Origin: Paraspadella gotoi
Lineage: Eukaryota; Chaetognatha
Direction: 5' to 3'
Length of the DNA: 64,000 bases
Assembly: GCA_051294375.1 (NCBI GenBank)
Contig: CM119263.1
Span: 17,280,171-17,344,170, forward strand
Shown here: in pieces, positions 57,266-64,000 of the stretch
Layout of the letters: every line of letters begins with the position of its first letter
Numbering within the stretch: the first letter of the stretch is position 1
Position numbers and translations under genes: made by a program
The notes under the pieces: generated by a model
Database searches by the model: none
Told to the model about the DNA's origin: nothing
Seen by the model: the letters and a program-made list of their open reading frames with translations, nothing else

Positions 57266-58157
57266 GGAGGACGTCTCGGGAATTAGACCCTAGAGTCGCA
57301 TCCCTGACTTTTTATATCGAAGCGAGCAAGGCGAAGTTCGGCTTCGTGTCTTACGTTCATATATCGGCATCGTTCTGCGCTCGTTTAATCGAGGAAAGTT
57401 TAGGTAAACCCCTTACGACGTGAGGGATCGGACAAGGGTCAGGTAGAGGCGGGTCAGTGGGTCGAAACGCGAGCCGAATACAAGCGCCACTCATTCATCC
57501 AGGGAGGCGGGATGAATACCGAACGCGTCGTTTGGATCATAGAGAGGGCATTAATCAATTTCTGTTTCGACAGTAACGAGAAGCTGATTTCTCTGACGCC
57601 CGTCTCGTTTAAAAACCGGTAAATATTTTTTTTTTCAAAATTCGCGCGACCGGCATTTTGATTCCTTTCTCCGTGAGACCTCTTTCGGTGTACGTCGATT
57701 GAGAGAGATTCTCAAGTAAAGATTAGTTGATCGTATGATCTGTTTCGTATTCTATGAACAAAAATATTTCAAGAGGAACAAAAACTGACAACATCTGAAT
57801 TGCATTTACCAGCAAGCATTCCGAATGTAACCTTATCAAGAGTATTTTCGGATAACTCAAATTGTTCTTTTCGTCGGAGTAATTAGTTTGTTTTGTTCTG
57901 TCCCTCAGCTCGTGAATAAGTAAAAACTTTACGCTTATTACCTTTGAGTTGTGTAGTCGTTGGGGAATGAAAGCTAATCTTAACTCTGTGGCGAATCCTA
58001 AATTTGCCTCCCGTATAGGTTGGTGAAACGCAAACGCTTGTACTCGATCAGCAACCTGGACTTCCCCTTAAGTGCGCCAGTGATAAGGGGCGCCAGCTGT
58101 CGCGAGACGCCTCACATCCCGCGCATCATCAACACCCGTAGCCATAACTTGCCTTAA
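57266..58157 (+). CDS. Unrecognised protein, 3' exons of a plus-strand gene
   Basis: Exon 57266-57403 (TTAACAG acceptor, TTTAG|GTAAAC donor) encodes RTSRELDPRVASLTFYIEAS and KFGFVSYVHISASFCARLIE. A middle exon ending at 57618 encodes MNTERVVWIIERALINFCFD and SNEKLISLTPVSFKNR; its 5' boundary lies between about 57475 and 57515. The last exon 58019-58157 encodes LVKRKRLYSISNLDFPLSAP and RETPHIPRIINTRSHNLP, then TAA, joining in phase through a split Arg codon. The GC-richness, splice sites and phase support a real gene. No domain was recognised; upstream exons were not seen and would lie left of 57266, in the area of the minus-strand gene. Confidence 0.6.
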
Positions 58158-59201
58158 CTTAATTCTTACCAGTCACCGCATTTTTTCTGGGCGTTCACTG
58201 CTACCACCCTCTCTTCCTCCCGCAGTACTCTTCATCCGGCCTCCACCCTTTTCGATTCCGACTAAATTTTTTTTCTCTTGAGCAAAATGAATGTCGGGCT
58301 GTTGGAGCTTCCTTTCTCGGCGCCGACTGACAGATGGTCAGGGATGAGGGAATGTCTCAGACTCATCTAAGGCACATCAATTTTTTAACTTTGTCATTTA
58401 AGCCTCTCTTCGTTATATAATATGAAATTCTTCTACAGGATAAGAATCAAATAGCGGTTTATTTATGGCAGTGTCCTTAAAAAGGGTGTAAAAATTATTC
58501 TCCGATATTCAATAAAGTTTTGTATAAAATTTGCAAAGGAATAAGCTCCTGAAGACGTCAAAATTTATAAAATGTGTGTTTCTTCGATATTATGGTGGAC
58601 TAAAATCCACCAACCGTTCATCAGCAGCCATTGGTGCAGGAGGCAAGTCATTCGCCTAGTCCGGTGGTCGCCTAGCAGTTAAGAGGGACGGGGGGCTTAT
58701 CCCGCCTGTAACAAGGTGTTACAGCCTGATCCGAAGCTCAGGGACTGCTTTTATTGAACGGTTCTGTCACTAACTCATAACAATTATTATTGTCTCTTCG
58801 ATATCATCTTTCACCTTACAAACACAACGAAAGACAATCTACGCTTTGTTCATGATTCTGAGTGGATTAAATTCTGCTCTCATAGGGAATATCGACACGA
58901 AAGACAATAAAGGGACTCATGGAAAGCGGGCCCTCGTCCCCAGACGCTCTGAAGAGTCAATCTCGTTACGCTTTTGTCAATCGTTCAGTGAAAGAAGAGA
59001 TTTAGTCATTCCTGACATAGCGCCGCATAGGAGACGGTCACCTTAGCCGCTCGTCTTAACGTAACATCTTTTATCGTCAGTTAACTGATTTTATTATGAT
59101 TTTAATGCTAATTTAGTAAGAAATATTAATATAACCCTAACGCTATAAAAAAATCAATCAAAATGTATTATCCTCAATCCTCAAGACTTCAAAATGGGTT
59201 G
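58158..59201. other. Intergenic; possible short inverted-end repeat, no gene seen
   Basis: A G/C-richer block at about 58590-58760 is bounded by AACCGTTC and GAACGGTT and contains GGTGGTCGCCTAGCAGTTAA, which looks vaguely tRNA-derived but lacks a B box. No coding sequence was recognised. Confidence 0.35.
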
Positions 59202-59321
59202 CTATTGAATTTGTTTTTTGCGGTTGACAGATATTTTTTTTCTTTTGATTACTTGCTTCCCTCCTTTCAATTCCTGGCTTTGTTCCTGATTTTCTAAACG
59301 CTTTCTATGGGGATAATTAAG
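59202..59321 (-). CDS. Probable terminal exon of an unrecognised minus-strand gene
   Basis: A long pyrimidine tract and TTATCAG acceptor precede a 39-codon frame, LNYPHRKRLENQEQSQELKG then KQVIKRKKISVNRKKQIQ and TAG. Strongly basic. It could join, phase 0, to the frame at 60381-60635 by a GTACAA donor, but that is a guess. Confidence 0.4.
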   Translation of the reverse strand, partial: LNYPHRKRLENQEQSQELKGGKQVIKRKKISVNRKKQIQ

Positions 59322-60380
59322 CTGATAAGAAAAGGAGAGGGGAACGGGAAGAAATTGCAAAAGAGAGAGAAAGGACGAATAAAGAAAGATCGAACGAGAG
59401 AGAATCACCTGCTTTTTATATATGCAGGATAATCAAATTCTCTTAGTCTTACTCCTCTATGTAGTATATGGTATTTTCCACATTTTTTTGCCTATTCATA
59501 TGTGATTGATATCTTTAGTTGTAAATTTTTTCTTTGAGATGTTTTAAGAAATGCAATGAAAAATGTTCTTCATTCTCTTCTATTAAAATCATTTAATTTT
59601 GTGACGATAGTTGACCATTGACCAGATTCGTATCGACAACCGTATTTTTTTTTTCATTATTTTATCAAATTTCTCGCAACCGAAGAAGATTACAATTCAA
59701 ATTAACTTAACTTAAAAAAATCATTGGAAAGTTTTTTTCCATCTGCAATATTCTAAGTAAACATTTTTTTTTACTAAAGCCATGTCTGGCGACAAATTAT
59801 TCCGTTTACATCCTTTTGTGATCGTTCCTTACATCACAAAGGATTGATGTGTCACCCTGACCTCTCCTAAAACGTCTAAAAACTTGACCGGTGCCAGTCC
59901 GACACAAGGTGTGACGTCGGGCGAGTCCTGGCCATGCCGACCATGCCGACCGTTGGCGAAAATGATTTCCCCTGTGGCTTCATTGATGCTTTTTATCTTC
60001 TAAGCCGCCTTAACCAATCGCCCTATTTTCGAGCTCGAACTAAAAATAGCAACAGCGATTCAGAGAAACGACTTTTAATATTAAAAACAAGTGACAAAGT
60101 CAAGCCGATTTTTTCGCTTCGAGTTTGACGACAGAAACAAGACGAACTTCCGTAACTATTGGCGCATCGAGAATAAAAAGATACCCAGTAAAAGAAAATG
60201 GGTAATGGTGACACTTTTACAACATGATTGCTGCTGTCTTCGCTTCCCACAAGCTAATTTCTTTGTCATACCAACTACAGCGATAACAGACAGGTGTTTT
60301 TAAACTATACTACAAATGGATTCTCAGCTTCTCTCGTTTCTTTATCTTGGGGAGAAATTGGCCGATCGCCAAGGAGAACG
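59322..60380. other. Intergenic or intronic, nothing firm
   Basis: Segment 59880-60010 is somewhat GC-rich, with frames on both strands, but no convincing splice sites or motifs. Confidence 0.35.
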
Positions 60381-60635
60381 TCATTGTTGTACTTGGCGTT
60401 TGCCATTCTCGATTGACACCGAGAGGCGTTCTTGGAACGCAAAATGTGTCTTTACGTTCTTATGAATTTCCGATCGGAAATTCCCCACTATGAAATCAAA
60501 GATGATAATCCACGCAAAGAATGTTCTCCTTTTTAAATAACTTAACGTCACATTGGTTTTCACCATCTCTTCTTTTAGGAAGTAAATCATTTGATTTCCT
60601 TCAGGCTCCTCCGCAACCTTTTTTACCTCAAGCAT
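60381..60635 (-). CDS. Candidate exon with hydrophobic segment
   Basis: An 84-codon frame, MLEVKKVAEEPEGNQMIYFL then RRTFFAWIIIFDFIVGNF and ENGKRQVQQ. Part of it is duplicated, frame-broken, beyond the 60750 gap. It may belong with the terminal exon at 59202-59321. Its function is unknown. Confidence 0.3.
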   Translation of the reverse strand: MLEVKKVAEEPEGNQMIYFLKEEMVKTNVTLSYLKRRTFFAWIIIFDFIVGNFRSEIHKNVKTHFAFQERLSVSIENGKRQVQQ

Positions 60636-61047
60636 TCCACATTCCCCCGAAATGAAGTGAGCGGGTTCGGCTCGACACTATGGTTACAAGTTAGCTCCCA
60701 TACTTAAACTGCTTGCGCAGCGGGTCTTGGAGATTTTTACGTCCGTTGCNNNNNNNNNNACGCAAAATGTGTCTTAACGTTCTTATGAATTTCCGATCGG
60801 AAATGTCCCACTATGAAATCCAAGATGATAATCCACGCAAAGAATGTTCTTCTTTTTCAATAACTTAAAGTCACATTGGTTTACACCATCTCTTCTTTTA
60901 GGAAGTAAACCGTTTGATTTCCTTCAGGCTCCTCCGCAACCTTTTTTACCTCAAGTGAGCGGGTTCGGCTCGACACTATGGTTACAAGTTAGCTCCCATA
61001 CTTAAATAGCTTGCGCAGCGGGTCGTGGAGATTTTTACATTCGTTGC
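60437..61047. repeat. Direct duplication flanking a 10-N gap
   Basis: Segment 60437-60749 (from ACGCAAAATGTGTCT to ATTTTTACGTCCGTTGC) recurs at 60760-61047 with a few percent substitutions and one ~23-bp deletion. The 10 N at 60750-60759 sit exactly between them. This suggests unresolved alleles placed in tandem, or a true tandem duplication collapsed at the join. Confidence 0.85.
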
Positions 61048-61507
61048 CTGCCTCTTCAGAACTTAGGATCCAGCAGGCAAATTCAAAGCTTCTTTCATCC
61101 ACCCTTGACTCCTTTTTGAGTCGCGACTTCTTCGCGTCCTGCATCATCGATTCCGACCGATCCAGTTCGCTTCCCAATTCTGCCTCCGTCCTAAACGTCC
61201 CATTTTCGTCGCCGTCGTTTCGAAACGCCTCGACGATATATTTACTTTCCTTGACGACGACGACGACGACGACGACGAAGATTGCGACAACCGAGAAGAC
61301 GCATAAACAAGAAATAAACATAAAAAAAGCAATAAAATGACACCCAACCATAAAAAATGAGAAAAAAAAAGAAGAAAAAAGTCGTGAGTTAAAACGTGGA
61401 GCTTGAAAATGATCATTAACGACGGAAGAAGAAAACCGTGAGGAAATCCCCCCCCCCATGCCACACCACCGGTTTCGGTCGATGGTTCGGAAAGCAGTAA
61501 GTTTCAA
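60989..61507 (-). CDS. Candidate single-pass membrane protein exon
   Basis: A 172-codon frame with a strongly hydrophobic stretch CHFIAFFMFISCLCVFSVVA followed by poly-Val encoded by a (GTC)n microsatellite (61250-61280), then ESKYIVEAFRNDGDENGTF and SELDRSESMMQDAKKSRLKK. The charged part looks protein-like. It may instead be a chance frame, since the plus strand is also open. No family was recognised. Confidence 0.35.
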   Translation of the reverse strand: MKLTAFRTIDRNRWCGMGGGISSRFSSSVVNDHFQAPRFNSRLFSSFFFSFFMVGCHFIAFFMFISCLCVFSVVAIFVVVVVVVVKESKYIVEAFRNDGDENGTFRTEAELGSELDRSESMMQDAKKSRLKKESRVDERSFEFACWILSSEEAGNECKNLHDPLRKLFKYGS

Positions 61508-61624
61508 TTACCGACCGCCAGTAAAACAAACGCGAGGAATCAGCCGAGTCGGAAATGACGGTGACGTCGAAAAATTCAGAAAAAGACGGCGCCACGATTC
61601 GACTCGATCGGGAGCGTTAGTGGT

Positions 61625-61960
61625 AATAACGTTGACAGGGGGCGGCAGCGACGGTGGCAGTTGTTAGCGATAGCGGAGAAAGTGTCAAAATCAGCGAAAG
61701 CAGCAACGATAGGGACGAGTGCGACAGCGAAGATAGTAGCGAAATCGAAGAGAGCGGCGACATCGCCGACGATGGCGGCAACGACAATTATCTCGAGGCA
61801 AACAATCTCGTCGAAGAGTCGCGAGGTCGAGAGGACGAGGACAGAGGAAAAGGGTGGGGGTGGTTGGTTCGTCGATGACGAAGACGAGGACGAAAACGAG
61901 AAGGAAGAAGACCCGACGAAGTGGGGGGGAGGGGGGCGAGGAGACGGATGATATTGAAAG
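61625..61960 (+). repeat. Triplet-biased, acidic-coding low-complexity region
   Basis: GCGA/GAC-biased DNA. One plus frame (61654-61878) encodes SGESVKISESSNDRDECDSE and Asp/Glu-rich residues. All frames are biased, so this may be low-complexity DNA and not an exon. Confidence 0.4.
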
Positions 61961-62440
61961 GGACCATGGTGAGGATAAATTTGAGAACGACAATGACAAA
62001 GACGAACACGACAAAGGCCTATCGCAAATAAAAATCAAAATACACACGAAAAAAAAAGAACACGGTTGAATGCCGTTATCTGCCACCGGCACGTAAATCT
62101 GTTAAAAAAATTCGCTTCAAGCACTGATTTTTATCAGAGTTTTCTCGGACGGAACGATGGCAAAATCTGGATGTCACTTTTATCGAGGGTTAGACGGATG
62201 ATATTGCCAGGGACAATGGTGAGGATAAAGATTGAGAACGACAATGAGAAATACCAGCACGACAATGGTTGATCATAAAGGCCTATCGCAAAGGAAAAAA
62301 AATAAACATGGTTGAATACCGTTATCTGCCACCAACACGTAAATCTGTTAAAAAAATTCGCTTCAAGCACTGATTTTTATCAGAGTTTTCTCGGACGGAA
62401 GGATCGCAAAATCTGGACGTCACTTTTATCGACGATTATC
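61945..62440 (+). repeat. Tandem duplication, about 245-bp period
   Basis: ACGGATGATATTG...GGGACAATGGTGAGGATAAA...CGTAAATCTGTTAAAAAAATT...TTTTCTCGGACGGAA at 61945-62190 recurs at 62192-62440. A few substitutions and short indels separate the copies. Confidence 0.85.
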
Positions 62441-62756
62441 TCGTCGTGTGTGTTTAGAGCGAGATCATAAATTATCATCATGATCTCTCAGATATTGCTA
62501 GCTCATATAACCTCACGTTCCATTGGGCATTACAATTTCTGATCAAGCCTCAGCATAAAAAAATGGCCATAATTAGCATGACTGACTTTGTAAGCAGCCT
62601 GATAACCACCAAAAAGTAAAAATCAAAAAAGCTAATCTCAAAATCTAAAAATACCTAAACAACCTTCGGTGGCCGCAATATAGAGAAGATTAAATATATC
62701 ATATATATACATATCATGTATTTCATATTAAATATATGAAATATTATACCACTTCA
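62441..62756. other. AT-rich intergenic, nothing recognisable
   Basis: Ends in a TATATA/ATATGAAATA-rich stretch directly before a family A repeat. Confidence 0.5.
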
Positions 62757-62921
62757 TAGATAGGGAAGCCAGGTACTCTGGGAGTGAATAAACGAGACAG
62801 AGAGTCATTATCTTGTAAGAGTGATGGAGGCCTTAAACCACCAAAGCCTGTCCAAAGTCGAGGGAAAGATAGCTTATTTATTAAATGAATGAATAATTTT
62901 TATATTGGTTGTAACATTTCA
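62757..62921 (+). repeat. Family A repeat, copy with internal deletion
   Basis: GATAGGGAAGCCAGGTACTC through TGAATAAACGAGACAGAGAG; it lacks about 40 bp (the GAAAGCTTGCAG segment) present in copies at 4227 and 12546, then resumes to TTATATTGGTTGTAACATTT. Confidence 0.8.
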
Positions 62922-63570
62922 TATATCATGAATATATTGAAGATTAAAAGTTTGAGAATCAAGTGAGATGCCGATTTTAACGAATTCAAAAAGAAATATA
63001 TCCGGAAGTCAACACTAACCTCCCTGCTAAAGTAGGTAATATTTGAAAATTGAAATGTTTTTCTTTAATAAACAAAAGTTTATTACTTTAAGAAAATTAT
63101 CACCTTTTCTGATTGAAAGATTTTGTGACCTCGCGTCCGGTCATTTTTAACTGGTCATTTTGTTGACCTTTTCACCGTTCTCGTCGCTTTCTCGTAGCCT
63201 TCTTTTAGCCGAAAAGATCGGCTGTATGGAACCGTAGTTTTTAGTGTAGAAAATGTTTTATACACTGATATTTTTTAAAAATGCCTTTAAAAGTATGGTA
63301 AAACAAGTATTTTGTAACTTTCATAGAAAAACAAAATTTCCCTTACAATGTTTGCTTTTTAAAACCATTGAAAGAAATTGAAACGAAGTAATATCTTCTG
63401 ACAGTGGAAATCCTTCGGAAAGAACCTCATTTGCATCTGACCCCACACGTTTGGAGGAAAGTCAAAAAATCTCATGTTTCTCCATCTCGTTCTATTTCTT
63501 AACCTTCCCCCCGCCCGCACCCTCTTTCTCGCTTCGCTTTTTTCATAAGATTTTCACGGATTCACGATTT
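62922..63570. other. AT-rich intergenic, nothing recognisable
   Basis: No exon, RNA gene or repeat family recognised. Confidence 0.5.
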
Positions 63571-63800
63571 TTAGTTGCGCCGCGAGTACTCGCGGAGCAA
63601 CTCCATAAGTCACTTTTCGGTCGGTCGGTCCGTCGGTATGTTTGTCCATCGGTCTCTTCCACTTACCTTAAAAACGCTTATAACTTGCCTATAGTTTGTT
63701 GCTCATTTGTTAAAAATCAAATCTAAGCGACTACTGGCGCCACCTTTTGTTTTTAAAAAAAAGATAGTAAAAAAAAAAGTAATGCGGCGCAACACCTTGG
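63571..63800 (+). repeat. Family D repeat, inverted relative to 54888-55073
   Basis: Begins TTGCGCCGCGAGTACTCGCG, has CACTTTTCGGTCGGTCGGTC and GTTTGTTGCTCATTTGTTAA, and ends GCGGCGCAACACCTT. It is slightly longer inside than the 54888 copy. Confidence 0.8.
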
Positions 63801-64000
63801 AATAACAGTTCCTTGTTTTCCTTTTATTAACCGTCATGAAGATATTTTTTTCCAATTTAAATAATCGATATGGAATATTCCTATTCATCTAATATCTCGA
63901 CCCAAAACAGAAAAACCCTCGCATACAAATTTAAAAGAGAAAACGACGAAAAAAAGTTTTTAAAACGTAAAAATGCAGTTATGTAATATCATCGCAGGAA

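Noticed and set aside
58590-58760. tRNA-derived SINE with GGTGGTCGCCTAGCAG
   Set aside because: Only a vague A-box resemblance; no B box (GGTTCRANYCC) follows and no second copy was found in the window.

Overview
The window is animal nuclear DNA. It is AT-rich and intron-bearing, with conserved metazoan genes, canonical GT..AG introns, one eukaryotic tRNA gene, many (CT)n/(GA)n tracts and two N gaps. Gene families point to a bilaterian invertebrate, probably a protostome: the Lbx/ladybird homeodomain keeps the SLGLSNAQ form I recall from insects, and a GPCR resembles the bombesin/CCHamide-receptor group. A degenerate TTAGGG-like block near the left end fits the common metazoan telomere repeat but does not fix the phylum. 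All gene models below come from reading splice sites and reading-frame phase by eye.

Layout. 1-2.9 kb: direct repeats, a degenerate telomere-like block and a TTAA-flanked inverted-repeat element. 2.9-5.1 kb (-): 5' half of a polypeptide GalNAc-transferase gene. 5.1-14.5 kb: gene-poor, with microsatellites, two islands rich in CCCCTGGGG-type motifs and a 20-bp-type minisatellite. 14.6-27.8 kb (+): the four-exon Lbx gene, whose 9.9-kb first intron is full of long (CT)n tracts. 28.3-31.0 kb (+): a three-exon single-pass membrane protein with an F5/8C/fucolectin-like ectodomain. 31.5-32.3 kb (-): a four-exon gene for an unrecognised 146-residue protein. 32.65 kb (+): tRNA-Glu(UUC). 33.5-37.8 kb (-): a complete ten-exon peptide GPCR, with an intronless O-methyltransferase gene nested on the opposite strand inside its fifth intron. 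37.9-40.1 kb: a second TTAA-flanked inverted-repeat element. 42.4-44.8 kb (+): an Rbfox-type RNA-binding protein gene. 47.3-52.5 kb or beyond (-): a gene with a 2.9-kb charged exon of unknown function, disturbed by an assembly gap. 55-58 kb: two unrecognised genes on opposite strands with interleaved introns. 59-64 kb: exon fragments, tandem duplications (one at a second gap) and dispersed repeats.

Function. The genes are developmental and regulatory (Lbx, Rbfox), secretory and signalling (GalNAc-transferase, fucolectin-like receptor, GPCR) or metabolic (O-methyltransferase). Nothing indicates that they form one pathway. Six dispersed repeat families, two TTAA elements and a SINE-like unit account for much of the intergenic and intronic DNA.

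Limits. Splicing was inferred from GT/AG sites, phase and family knowledge without transcripts or searches. The Lbx, GPCR, Rbfox, fucolectin-like and 146-residue models close perfectly in phase. The right-hand genes are partial. I found no convincing new molecular system; the most notable items are the nested gene pair, the TTAA element family with shared internal sequence, and several unassigned proteins.
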